From Burkholderia lata (GTDB lineage: Bacteria > Pseudomonadota > Gammaproteobacteria > Burkholderiales > Burkholderiaceae): a stretch of 64,000 nt of DNA. Under the pieces are notes generated by a model. It saw only the letters and a program-made list of their open reading frames with translations. It did not search any database and had not been told where the DNA came from. The number at the start of each line of letters is the position of its first letter. Positions within the stretch are counted from its first letter, which is position 1. Below are positions 16,752 to 25,024 of this stretch, piece after piece. The stretch is from positions 851,886 to 915,885 of the forward strand of contig NZ_CABVQK010000001.1 of assembly GCF_902499335.1 (NCBI RefSeq), given 5' to 3'. The position numbers and the translations under genes were made by a program.

Positions 16752-18203
16752 ATGAACGAATTTCTGAGGACCGGCCATTTCATCGGCGGCGAATGGCATG
16801 AATCGCATGGCGCGAGCGATGCAACCTATCCGGTGTTGAACCCCGCGACCGGCGACACGATCGCGAAGGTCGCGAAAGGCGGCGCCGACGACACGCAACG
16901 CGCGATCGACGCCGCCGCGCACGCGTTTCCCGCGTGGCGCGCACTGACCGCAAAGGAACGCGGCGCCCGCGTGAAGCGCTGGGGCGAGCTGATGCTCGAA
17001 AACCGGGATGCGCTCGCCGAGCTGCTGACGCGCGAGCAAGGCAAGCCGCTCGCGGAAGCGCGCGGCGAAGTCGCATACGCGGCGAGCTTTCTCGAATGGT
17101 TCGCGGAAGAAGCGAAGCGCATGTACGGCGACGTGATCCCGAGCCCGAAGCCGAATTCGCAGATCGTCGTCACGCGCGAGCCGGTCGGCGTCGTCGCGGC
17201 GATCACGCCGTGGAATTTCCCGCTGGCGATGATCACGCGCAAGGCCGGCCCCGCGCTCGCGGCCGGCTGCACGATGGTGCTGAAGCCGTCGGAGGAAACG
17301 CCGCTGTCGGCGTTCGCGCTCGCGGTGCTCGCCGAGCGCGCGGGCGTGCCGGCCGGCGTGTTCAACGTCGTGTCGGGCGACGCGGTCGCGATCGGCGAGA
17401 CGCTGACGAGTTCGTCCGTCGTGCGCAAGCTGTCGTTCACGGGCTCGACGCGGGTCGGCAAGCTGCTCGCGAAGCAGTCGGCCGACACGCTGAAGAAGCT
17501 GTCGCTCGAACTCGGCGGCAACGCGCCGTTCGTCGTGTTCGACGATGCCGATCTCGATGCGGCGGTCGAGGGCGCGATCGCGTCGAAGTTCCGCAACACG
17601 GGCCAGACCTGCGTGTGCGTGAACCGCTTCCTCGTGCAGGACGGCGTGTACGACGCGTTCACACGCAAGCTCGCGGACGCGGTGCGCAAGCTGCGCGTCG
17701 GCAACGCGCTCGCGGGTGAAGTCGACCAGGGGCCGTTGATCAACGAAGCGGCGCTCGGCAAGGTCGAACGGCATGTGGCCGACGCCACCGCGAAGGGCGC
17801 GCACGCGCTCACCGGCGGCAAGCGTCATGCGCTCGGCGGCACGTTCTACGAGCCGACCGTGCTGACCGGCATGACGGCCGACATGCTGATCGCCGAAGAG
17901 GAAACCTTCGGCCCCGTCGCCGGCTGCTTCCGCTTCACGACCGAGGAAGAGGCCGTGGCCGCGGCCAACGACACGCCGTTCGGGCTGTCCGCGTACTTCT
18001 ACACGCGCGACCTCGGCCGTGCGTGGCGCGTGTCTGGCGCGCTCGAAAGCGGGATGGTCGGCGTCAACGACGGGATCATCTCGACCGAAGTCGCGCCGTT
18101 CGGCGGCGTCAAGCAATCGGGGCTCGGCCGCGAAGGCTCGAAGTACGGCCTCGACGAATACGTGGAACTCAAGTACACGCTGATGGCCGGCCTCGGCCGC
18201 TGA
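16752..18203 (+). CDS. NAD(P)-dependent aldehyde dehydrogenase (succinate-semialdehyde dehydrogenase type)
   Basis: A 483-residue aldehyde dehydrogenase that oxidises an aldehyde to its acid. The catalytic pair is E253 (SLELGGNAPFVVF) and C287 (NTGQTCVCVNRF); the Rossmann segment ITPWNFPLAMITRKAGPALA is at about 151-170. Length and motifs are closest to GabD-like enzymes, but the operon context (Fae, aldo/keto reductase) means the natural aldehyde may differ. Start at MNEFLRTGHF rather than six codons earlier, where there is no better ribosome site. Confidence 0.92.
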   Translation: MNEFLRTGHFIGGEWHESHGASDATYPVLNPATGDTIAKVAKGGADDTQRAIDAAAHAFPAWRALTAKERGARVKRWGELMLENRDALAELLTREQGKPLAEARGEVAYAASFLEWFAEEAKRMYGDVIPSPKPNSQIVVTREPVGVVAAITPWNFPLAMITRKAGPALAAGCTMVLKPSEETPLSAFALAVLAERAGVPAGVFNVVSGDAVAIGETLTSSSVVRKLSFTGSTRVGKLLAKQSADTLKKLSLELGGNAPFVVFDDADLDAAVEGAIASKFRNTGQTCVCVNRFLVQDGVYDAFTRKLADAVRKLRVGNALAGEVDQGPLINEAALGKVERHVADATAKGAHALTGGKRHALGGTFYEPTVLTGMTADMLIAEEETFGPVAGCFRFTTEEEAVAAANDTPFGLSAYFYTRDLGRAWRVSGALESGMVGVNDGIISTEVAPFGGVKQSGLGREGSKYGLDEYVELKYTLMAGLGR

Positions 18204-18331
18204 CCACCGGCCGCTCCCCGCGGTCGATCCGCGCCGCGCGCCGTCCGGCCGCGCGGCGCCTCGCACGGCACTCGCGGCGGCGTTCCGCCTGCGTGCGCCG
18301 CCGTGCGCCCGATAACAATCCAGGAGGCAGC

Positions 18332-19705
18332 TTGACTCAAGCCAACGTTCAATCCGGCACCGTGCGCGCATTGCCGCTGTCGCGTGGCGCCGATGCGCCG
18401 CACCGCCCCGTCGCGCTCGACGACGTGCCGCTCAACCGCTTCCACGTGAAGATCGCCGGCCTGACGTTCGGCGCGCATTTCACCGAGGGCTACACGCTCG
18501 GCACGATCGGCTATGCACTCGCCGCGCTCGGCAAGCAGATGCCGATCGACGCGTTCTGGATGGGGATGATCGGCAGTTCGGCGCTGATCGGCATCTTCTT
18601 CGGCAGCCTCGTGTTCGGCTGGCTGTCCGACCGCATGGGCCGGCAGAAGATCTTCCTGACGAGCTTCGTGATCATCACGGCGGCCGCGTTCGCGCAGTTC
18701 TTCGTCACGTCGCCGCTCGAACTGTGCATGCTGCGCGTGCTGATCGGCTTCGGGATGGGCGGCGACTTCACGGTCGGCCACGCGATCCTCGCCGAGTTCT
18801 CGCCGCGCAAGCATCGCGGTGCGCTGCTCGGCTCGTTCAGCGTGATCTGGACAATCGGCTATGTCGCCGCGAACGTGCTCGGCCTCGCGTACAGCGACGT
18901 CACGCCGGACGCCTGGCGCTGGCTGCTCGCGTCGGCTGCGTTGCCTGCGCTGATCGTGCTGGTGCTGCGGATCGGCACGCCCGAATCGCCGCGCTGGCTG
19001 CTCGGCAGGGGCCGCGTGCAGGAAGCGCGCGCGATCGTCGCGAAGCATTTCGGGCCGCACGTGATGCTCGACGGTTCGGCCGATCCGCATGCGAATATCG
19101 GCTTCGCGCGACTGTTCCAGCGTGACCTGATCCGCCGCACGATTTTCAACTGCGCGTTCTTCGTGTGCCTCGTGATTCCGTATTTCGCGATCTACACGTT
19201 CCTGCCGACGATCCTGAAGACGATCGGCCTCGCCGAAGGTTTCGGCGCCGACCTGCTGCTGAACGGCTTCCTCGTGCTCGGCGCGCTGATCGGCATCTGG
19301 CTGACGATCCGGCTGTCGCGGCGCGGCTTCCTGATCGGCTCGTTCGCGGTGACGTGCGCGTCGCTCGTCGCGCTGGCGGTGCTGCCATCGTCGGCGGCCA
19401 TCGCGATGATCGTCGCGTTCGCGATCTTCACGCTGACGATGTCGGCGTTCAGCAATCTCGTCGGCGTGTTCCCGCCGGAGTGCTTTCCGACCGAGGTGCG
19501 TGCGAGCGGCGTGGGTCTCGCGATCGCGTGCAGCCGGCTCGGTTCGGCGATCGGCACGTTCCTGCTGCCGGTCGGTATCGCGACGCTCGGCTTTCACGCG
19601 ACGATGTTCGCGCTCGCGGGCGTGCTGCTGGTGGGGATGATCGTGTCGATCGCATGGGCACCGGAGACGAAGCACCTGACGCTGGAGGAGGCGTCGGGGC
19701 ATTGA
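18332..19705 (+). CDS. MFS transporter (sugar-porter/NiaP-like) with TTG start
   Basis: A 457-residue 12-span transporter, last gene of the fae operon. The MFS motif GWLSDRMGRQKIF follows span 2, and ESPRWLLGRGRVQEAR at the central loop is the sugar-porter signature. No ATG precedes the conserved part, so the start is taken as TTG 18332, four bases after AGGAGG; a GTG at 18362 is the alternative. It likely imports the substrate metabolised by the three preceding enzymes, perhaps an aromatic or organic acid. Confidence 0.88.
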   Translation: MTQANVQSGTVRALPLSRGADAPHRPVALDDVPLNRFHVKIAGLTFGAHFTEGYTLGTIGYALAALGKQMPIDAFWMGMIGSSALIGIFFGSLVFGWLSDRMGRQKIFLTSFVIITAAAFAQFFVTSPLELCMLRVLIGFGMGGDFTVGHAILAEFSPRKHRGALLGSFSVIWTIGYVAANVLGLAYSDVTPDAWRWLLASAALPALIVLVLRIGTPESPRWLLGRGRVQEARAIVAKHFGPHVMLDGSADPHANIGFARLFQRDLIRRTIFNCAFFVCLVIPYFAIYTFLPTILKTIGLAEGFGADLLLNGFLVLGALIGIWLTIRLSRRGFLIGSFAVTCASLVALAVLPSSAAIAMIVAFAIFTLTMSAFSNLVGVFPPECFPTEVRASGVGLAIACSRLGSAIGTFLLPVGIATLGFHATMFALAGVLLVGMIVSIAWAPETKHLTLEEASGH

Positions 19706-19805
19706 CGAGGGCGGTGGGTTGCGTGCCCGCCTGCTTCGTCGCGCTCAGTCAAGGCTTGCGCATCGACGCGCCGCCGATACGCTGCGGCGATGCTGCGTTC
19801 GATTC

Positions 19806-19835
19806 GAACGAGCCCGGCCGCGGCCGGGTTCGTTC
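19806..19835. terminator. bidirectional terminator-like palindrome
   Basis: A 30-base near-perfect palindrome (15-base arms, one G-T pair) lies between the converging MFS gene and parE. Its core is CCCGGCCGCGGCCGGG. It has no T-run but is by far the strongest stem in the gap. Confidence 0.65.
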
Positions 19836-19866
19836 ATTCCGGACGCGATGCGATGCGTGCATTCGC

Positions 19867-20160
19867 TCAAAACAGGATCGACGCGTAGTCCCGCGCGCCG
19901 TGCAGGATGTGAAGAATGTCGATCCGCGTCGGCGGATCGCCGACGACCCGATAGAAGATCTGGTAGTTGCCGTACACGCGGTGGCGCACGCCGTGACGCT
20001 CGAAGCGAGGCACCAGCGGAAACGCCAGCGGCATCCCGGCCAGGCTCAGGCATTTGTCGCGAATCTCCCGCACGAATGTCACGGCGCGTTGCGGATTGTC
20101 GCGTGCGATGTAATCGGCGATCGCTTCGAGTTCGGCAATCGCAAAATCGGACAGGCGCAC
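19867..20160 (-). CDS. parE: ParE/RelE-family toxin
   Basis: A 97-residue toxin of the RelE/ParE superfamily. Recognisable parts are VRLSDFAIAELEAIADYIAR at the N-terminus, RDKCLSLAGMPLAFPLVPRF, and the family-typical VYGNYQIFYRV followed by IDILHILHGARDY. ParE toxins poison DNA gyrase; whether this one does so or cleaves RNA is not visible. Start is GTG 20160, two bases after the antitoxin stop, which is typical for coupled toxin genes. Confidence 0.88.
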   Translation of the reverse strand: MRLSDFAIAELEAIADYIARDNPQRAVTFVREIRDKCLSLAGMPLAFPLVPRFERHGVRHRVYGNYQIFYRVVGDPPTRIDILHILHGARDYASILF

Positions 20161-20162
20161 GG

Positions 20163-20420
20163 TCAGGCCTGACGATCCGCCTGGGCGCGATACTTCGCCT
20201 CGAGACGATCGAAGACTTCCGCCGCGTCGGCGCCGCGTCCTGCTTCCGCATCGGCCAGGCTGCGCGCGATCACCGCGTCCAGCGCATTCAGTTGAGCTTC
20301 GCGATCCTGGATCAGGCGCACGCCTTCGCGAAGCACTTCGCTCTTGGATCCGTAGCGCCCCGATTCGACCAGCTTCGCGACGTAAGCCTCCAGCTGCTGG
20401 CCCAGTTCCGCACTGATCAT
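20163..20420 (-). CDS. parD: ParD-family antitoxin
   Basis: An 85-residue antitoxin with a ribbon-helix-helix N-terminus (MISAELGQQLEAYVAKLVES then GRYGSKSEVLREGVRLIQDR) that would bind its own promoter, and an acidic C-terminal arm that would wrap the toxin. Start at ATG 20420, six bases after GGGAGG; upstream in-frame codons lack a ribosome site. It is first in the parDE operon and presumably autoregulates it from the region 20421-20510, which is AT-rich and contains TATCAACTATTATCAAC. Confidence 0.88.
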   Translation of the reverse strand: MISAELGQQLEAYVAKLVESGRYGSKSEVLREGVRLIQDREAQLNALDAVIARSLADAEAGRGADAAEVFDRLEAKYRAQADRQA

Positions 20421-20651
20421 GTCGACCTCCCGACCGGATTGAATTCGATCCATCAAGCGTATCCCGGTTATCAACTATTATCAACAAGACACCTCCAGAG
20501 GATCTGGCGCGAATGCTTTCACGGCCGATCGGGCGGATGGACGGAACGGAACGGGACGGGCTTCGGGCAAGCTGCTGTAGCGCCGGCATTCATCCGGTTT
20601 TCGCCTTCACTCGTGTAGCCTTGCCGGAACCTCACCGTGCGGACACCGATC

Positions 20652-21371
20652 ATGATTGAAGACATCGTCACGCCACAACCCAGCCTGAAGGTCTATCCGT
20701 CCGACGCCGACGTCTTTGCCGAGCCCCATGCCGCACTCGCACGCCACCTGCATCCGCTCGTGTCGATCGACCTGTCGGCGGTCAATCCGTCGTGGGATGG
20801 CTGGATCCACCTGCTCAGCCCCATCGAACCGTACGACGGGCTCGTCGGGCAGGACACCACCGCGTACCACAACGACTATCTGCGCGCGAACTGGATCGCA
20901 TTCCGGCTCGACGAGAACAACCGCTACACGCTGCTCGGCGACCCGCGCTACTTCTATCTGGAAAACCCGCCCGGCGCACATGACGCGGGCTATCGCGCGG
21001 AACTGGAGGCGCACTACGCCGAGCAACAGGCCAGCATCGAAGGCGCGCGCAAGCGGTTCGCCGAATACGGCGTGCTCTACTCGTCGAACCAGTACGCGCC
21101 GGACGAGCGCGATTTCAGCCAGGAAAAACCGTGCAACCTGATCGACCAGCTCGGCGGAACAGTCGGCTGGGGCAACTGGTCGGGCACCTCCGACTTTCCG
21201 GTCGACGACAGCGATCCCGACAACATCCGGCCGATCGGCCCCGACGGCGCGCGCTTTCGCTTCGTCGCCGGTGTGACCGGGTGGGAATATCGCGCGATGG
21301 GGGCGGACTGGATTCTCTTGTTTTACGAGCCGGTCAGCCGAGTGGCGCTGCTGACGTTCGACTGGTCGTAG
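20652..21371 (+). CDS. hypothetical protein
   Basis: A 239-residue soluble protein beginning MIEDIVTPQPSLKVYPSDAD. No family recognised. It is rich in Tyr, Trp and Asp, with pairs such as NPSWDGWIHLLSP and NPPGAHDAGYRAELEAHYAE, no signal peptide and no membrane span. The end, WILLFYEPVSRVALLTFDWS, is beta-like. Start at ATG 20652; a GTG five codons earlier is possible. It is followed by two more unrecognised genes in the same direction. Confidence 0.6.
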   Translation: MIEDIVTPQPSLKVYPSDADVFAEPHAALARHLHPLVSIDLSAVNPSWDGWIHLLSPIEPYDGLVGQDTTAYHNDYLRANWIAFRLDENNRYTLLGDPRYFYLENPPGAHDAGYRAELEAHYAEQQASIEGARKRFAEYGVLYSSNQYAPDERDFSQEKPCNLIDQLGGTVGWGNWSGTSDFPVDDSDPDNIRPIGPDGARFRFVAGVTGWEYRAMGADWILLFYEPVSRVALLTFDWS

Positions 21372-21437
21372 CGCGGGCGGCCGCTCCGTCTCGCGATTAG
21401 CCATTTGGCGGACTCTGCCCGCCGGTTTCGCGCCTAT

Positions 21438-22196
21438 ATGCTGGGGGCTTTCCACTCATCGCCGGAAGCCATGCCCGCTCCACCTGTCGATCTCGGTCAT
21501 GTCCTGCCGTACGAGACGACGTACTTCGACGATCGGCTCGAGGTCAATCGAAACGATCTTGATATCTCCACGTTTCTTGGTGTGAACGGCGACGTCCCCG
21601 ACGAACTGCTCGTTTCGTTGTGCGGAGCGCCTGCCGGATCGGACATTCAAGCCTATCTCGACAGCAGAGGCCAGTTGACCCTCTCGGTCACGAACCCCAC
21701 CTGGATCCGATCCGAAAACCGCGTGTCGGTACGTCGAGAATCGGACACATCCCTACTCGAACTGAAGACAATCGATCTCGTCGATCACGCAATCGCGGGA
21801 TTCGGCGCGGCGATGCTGTGGCGGATCGCCAGGGCGTCTGATACGTTGAGCATCACCCGAATCATTGCATTCGCAGCGGGCGGCCGGAAGGCAGCGCCCA
21901 AACCGGGCGGGCGCCGGCTATTCGGGTACTACGCATGGCCACGATTCGGTTTCGACGCGCCCATTCCCGACAAGCGCGGTGATGAAGCGGCGCTGTTCCA
22001 GTATTTCCAGGGGCACCCGGTCGGTCTTGCCGACGGATCGCTCCGGTCGCTGCGTGCGCTTTATGCAACGCGATTCGGGAGAGATTTCTGGCGCGTAACG
22101 GGATCACATCGCTGGATGACATTCGACGTCACACCGCACGGCACGTCCGTGCAGGCACTGCAAAGATACTTGATCGAAAAGGGGATTTACGAATGA
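21438..22196 (+). CDS. hypothetical protein
   Basis: About 252 residues if started at ATG 21438; ATG 21471 (MPAPPVDLGHVLPYETTYFD) is an equally good choice, with GGAAG just before it but very close. No family recognised. The C-terminal part (RRLFGYYAWPRFGFDAPIPD) is aromatic-rich and soluble. GC is lower than the catabolic operons around it. The stop overlaps the start of the next gene (ATGA), so the two are translationally coupled and probably function together. Confidence 0.55.
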   Translation: MLGAFHSSPEAMPAPPVDLGHVLPYETTYFDDRLEVNRNDLDISTFLGVNGDVPDELLVSLCGAPAGSDIQAYLDSRGQLTLSVTNPTWIRSENRVSVRRESDTSLLELKTIDLVDHAIAGFGAAMLWRIARASDTLSITRIIAFAAGGRKAAPKPGGRRLFGYYAWPRFGFDAPIPDKRGDEAALFQYFQGHPVGLADGSLRSLRALYATRFGRDFWRVTGSHRWMTFDVTPHGTSVQALQRYLIEKGIYE

Positions 22197-22546
22197 ACGC
22201 AAAGCACACGCCGATTGCCGGATTCCGGATCACGCGCCCCACGGCGAAGCGCGGCCGGCCAGCGAGCCGGCATCGTCTCGCCCTCAGCTCCGAAGCCAGG
22301 CAACTCCTCGATGCACTCGTCGCAAACGAACTCCATCACAGCCTGGCACGCGTCATGTGCAAGTCCGCCGTCGGGCGCGACACGCGGCCGGACGACATGC
22401 CGGTATCCCCGCCGCGACGCGCCGTCTTCAACGTCGGGCGTATCGATCTCTCGAAGTGCCAGATGCCGGTCGAAACGATCGCCGACATAGAATTCTGGGG
22501 GCGCCGGGAAACACTCATGCACTTCGGGCACGACCCCGACCGGTAA
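22193..22546 (+). CDS. hypothetical protein coupled to the preceding gene
   Basis: A 117-residue basic protein beginning MNAKHTPIAGFRITRPTAKR. The segment SRHRLALSSEARQLLDALVA looks like a single helix-rich patch and could contact nucleic acid, but no motif is diagnostic. It has two Cys and no signal peptide. Four-base ATGA overlap with the upstream gene suggests a stoichiometric partner, for example a small modulator or immunity-like protein; this is inference only. Confidence 0.5.
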   Translation: MNAKHTPIAGFRITRPTAKRGRPASRHRLALSSEARQLLDALVANELHHSLARVMCKSAVGRDTRPDDMPVSPPRRAVFNVGRIDLSKCQMPVETIADIEFWGRRETLMHFGHDPDR

Positions 22547-22582
22547 CCGGCAACGACGAGAAGAAGCCCCATGGCCCGGGCC

Positions 22583-22626
22583 GTCAACGATCGTGACTTT
22601 CACGGTTCCTGGTAACGATCGTTGAC
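22583..22626. terminator. 12-bp inverted repeat between convergent genes
   Basis: GTCAACGATCGT (22583-22594) and its exact complement ACGATCGTTGAC (22615-22626) flank a 20-base loop. Each arm also contains the palindrome ACGATCGT. It lies between the 22546 stop and the 22711 stop of converging genes. No T-run follows, so it may be a terminator or a protein-binding dyad. Confidence 0.6.
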
Positions 22627-22710
22627 AGACGCCAACACCCCGAGAACTGCACGACAGGCGCGTACTGATCCGATTGTTTCCACGGAGGAATCAGCCGCGT
22701 CCCCATCCCC

Positions 22711-23586
22711 CTACCCCCTCCTCCCCGCCTGCTCCCGCAACCACGCAGCAAACGCGACCACCGGCTCGACCGCGACGCTCTCCGGCTCGACATCGAGCCA
22801 ATACCCGAACGGCCCGATCGGCTGCACCGGCGACAGCCGCACGAGGCTGCCTTCGCCGATCTCCTCCTCGATCATGTTCAGGTCGACCACCGCGAGCCCC
22901 GCGCCCTTGCGCGCCGCGCGGATCGCCTGTTCGAGCGTGGAAAACTCGATGCCGTCGCCGATTCGCGCCAGCGGCACGCCCGCCTGCTCGCACCAGTCGG
23001 CCCACAGCGCCAGGCGCTTGCCTTCGTGCAGCACATGCAGCGACGGCAGCCGACCGAGCAGCACATCAAGCGCATCGCCGCGATAGCGCGGCGCGCCGAC
23101 GAGCGCATGCCGCTCCATCATCAGCAGCTCCGACTGCATCCCGGAGCGCGCCGCGCGCCCGAAGCGAATGTGGCAATGGCAATCGTCGGCCGGCTCCGTG
23201 CGGATCGACAACTCGACGTCGGGCAGCGTCTCCGCGAGCGTGCCGAGCCGCGGCGAAAACCACTGCGTCGCGAACGTCGGCGGCAGCGACACCGTCAGCC
23301 GCCGCTTCGCACCCGGCCGCGTGGCGGCGATTTCGCCTACACCGCGCTCGATCGTGTCGAACGCCTGCCCGACGAACGGCAGCAACCGCTGGCCGGCATC
23401 GGTCAGGCGCACGCCCTTGTGATCGCGCTCGAACAGCCGCGCGCCGAGCGCTTCCTCGAGCAGCCGGATCTGCCGGCTCACCGCCCCCTGCGTCACGCAC
23501 AGCGAGACCGCCGCGCGGTTGAAGCTCAGGTGACGCGCGGTCTCCTCGAAAAATCGCAGCGCGATCAACGATGGCAGGCGTCGCAT
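22711..23586 (-). CDS. LysR-family regulator (GcvA-like)
   Basis: A 291-residue LysR regulator of the GcvA type, recognised by MRRLPSLIALRFFEETARHL and the helix-turn-helix SFNRAAVSLCVTQGAVSRQI. The effector part starts RLTVSLPPTFATQWFSPRLG. Start at ATG 23586. It is divergent from a second GcvA-type gene 173 bases away, and probably regulates a nearby gene set such as the aldehyde dehydrogenase operon. Ligand unknown. Confidence 0.9.
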   Translation of the reverse strand: MRRLPSLIALRFFEETARHLSFNRAAVSLCVTQGAVSRQIRLLEEALGARLFERDHKGVRLTDAGQRLLPFVGQAFDTIERGVGEIAATRPGAKRRLTVSLPPTFATQWFSPRLGTLAETLPDVELSIRTEPADDCHCHIRFGRAARSGMQSELLMMERHALVGAPRYRGDALDVLLGRLPSLHVLHEGKRLALWADWCEQAGVPLARIGDGIEFSTLEQAIRAARKGAGLAVVDLNMIEEEIGEGSLVRLSPVQPIGPFGYWLDVEPESVAVEPVVAFAAWLREQAGRRG

Positions 23587-23759
23587 GATGTGTGTCCCTT
23601 TCGTTCGTATCGTTCGTGTTGTTGCCGGCCGGCATCGCCGGCCTTCCTGCGGGCAGCCTTGTCGCAACCCGGCGCGCCCTCCATCGCATCCATTCATCGT
23701 CCCCGCGCCCGCGCCACCCGCCTACAATAAGCATCCCGCACCAAACACGACACCGCCCC

Positions 23760-24710
23760 GTGAGACGCAAGATGCCGGCGCTGAATGCGCTGAAAGCCTT
23801 CGAGATGGCCGGCCGCACCGGCAGCTTCACGCGTGCGGCCGAACTGCTCAACGTGACGCAGAGCGCGGTGAGCCGCCAGGTTCGCCAGCTCGAAGGCCAG
23901 CTCGGCGAAACCCTGCTCGAGCGCCGCCATCACCAGCTCGAACTGACGGCGGCCGGCCGCGTGCTGCTGCGCGCGCTGCAGCAATCGTTCGACAAGATCG
24001 AGCTGACCGTGCGCAGCCTGCAGGAAAAAACCCACCTGAACCGCCTGCGCGCGAACGTGCCGCCCACCTTCGCCGCGCGCTGGCTGATGCCGCGCCTCGG
24101 CCGGCTGCGCGACGCGCATCCCGAATTCGAGCTGAGCCTCACGACCCGCATTCACGACAGCCTCGGCGAATCGCGCGTGCTCGACTGCGCGATCCGGTTC
24201 GGCGACGGCGAATGGGACGGCTTCGACAACGCACTGCTGATGCAGGAGCAGCATATCGCCGTCTGCGCGCCCGCGCTGTATGCGCGGCTGCGGCAGGACG
24301 GCGCGCCGATCGACCTGAACCGCTTCACGCTGCTGCACGTGCTCGCCACCGACGACCAGCGCTACCTGACGTGGCAGCACTGGCTGAAGGCAGCCGGCAT
24401 CGTCGACGTCGACACGCGCGGCGGCTACGAATTCGACCTGCTCGACCACGCGATCCGCGCGGCGATCGACGGCCTCGGGATCACGATCGCCGACCGTCAC
24501 ATGGTCGCGCGCGAACTCGCGACCGGGCAACTGATGCAGGTGCTCAACGTCCACGTCGACGGCCACCAGTCGTACTGGTTCGTCACGCGGCCCGAGCAGA
24601 CGAACCTGCCGCACATCGTGCAGTTCCGCGACTGGCTGCAGCAGGAAGTGTGGCTCGCGAAACGCCATCTCGAACCGTCGTCGCCGCTGCCGCAAGTGCC
24701 GCTGGCCTAG
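23760..24710 (+). CDS. LysR-family regulator (GcvA-like)
   Basis: A 316-residue GcvA-type LysR regulator. The start is taken as GTG 23760 because the resulting MRRKMPALNALKAFEMAGR matches the family N-terminus; ATG 23772 is the alternative. Helix-turn-helix at about residues 23-45 (TRAAELLNVTQSAVSRQVRQ). The effector domain begins LRANVPPTFAARWLMPRLGR. It lies immediately upstream of and in the same direction as the aldehyde dehydrogenase-MFS-dehydratase-GMC operon, which it likely controls. Confidence 0.88.
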   Translation: MRRKMPALNALKAFEMAGRTGSFTRAAELLNVTQSAVSRQVRQLEGQLGETLLERRHHQLELTAAGRVLLRALQQSFDKIELTVRSLQEKTHLNRLRANVPPTFAARWLMPRLGRLRDAHPEFELSLTTRIHDSLGESRVLDCAIRFGDGEWDGFDNALLMQEQHIAVCAPALYARLRQDGAPIDLNRFTLLHVLATDDQRYLTWQHWLKAAGIVDVDTRGGYEFDLLDHAIRAAIDGLGITIADRHMVARELATGQLMQVLNVHVDGHQSYWFVTRPEQTNLPHIVQFRDWLQQEVWLAKRHLEPSSPLPQVPLA

Positions 24711-24922
24711 CGCGCGATCCGTCCCCGGCCGGCTTCGATCACCGGCCGCGGGCGACACCTTACCGGCTTCCCCGCCCGTCCGCATTCGGCCCCGTCGGAA
24801 AATACGACAGGCCTTCCCCCGCCCTGCCGCCGGCCCGCGCCACCGCCGCCTTGCCGGACGGGCGATTCCAGCCGATTCGTCGAGTAACGTGCGTTTTTCT
24901 CATGCTCGGCGCGAAAATAAGT

Positions 24923-24942
24923 CGTTTGTCGTGCGCTAAACG
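24923..24942. promoter_or_regulatory. candidate operator upstream of the aldehyde dehydrogenase operon
   Basis: The 314-base gap 24711-25024 has no gene. Its most AT-rich part (24895-24955) holds CGTTT-N10-AAACG, a perfect 5-base dyad. This is the most plausible control site for the operon starting at 25025; no clear -35/-10 pair was picked. Confidence 0.35.
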
Positions 24943-25024
24943 CATGAACAGAATGGCCTCTGTCCCGTGCCGCGCGTGTCGCCACCCGAAGCGACCCGCC
25001 TGCATTCATCGGAGGAGTCACTTC

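Noticed and set aside
16632..18371. Long antisense frame across the aldehyde dehydrogenase gene
   Set aside because: Mirror of a well-conserved enzyme gene; its residues are compositionally biased.
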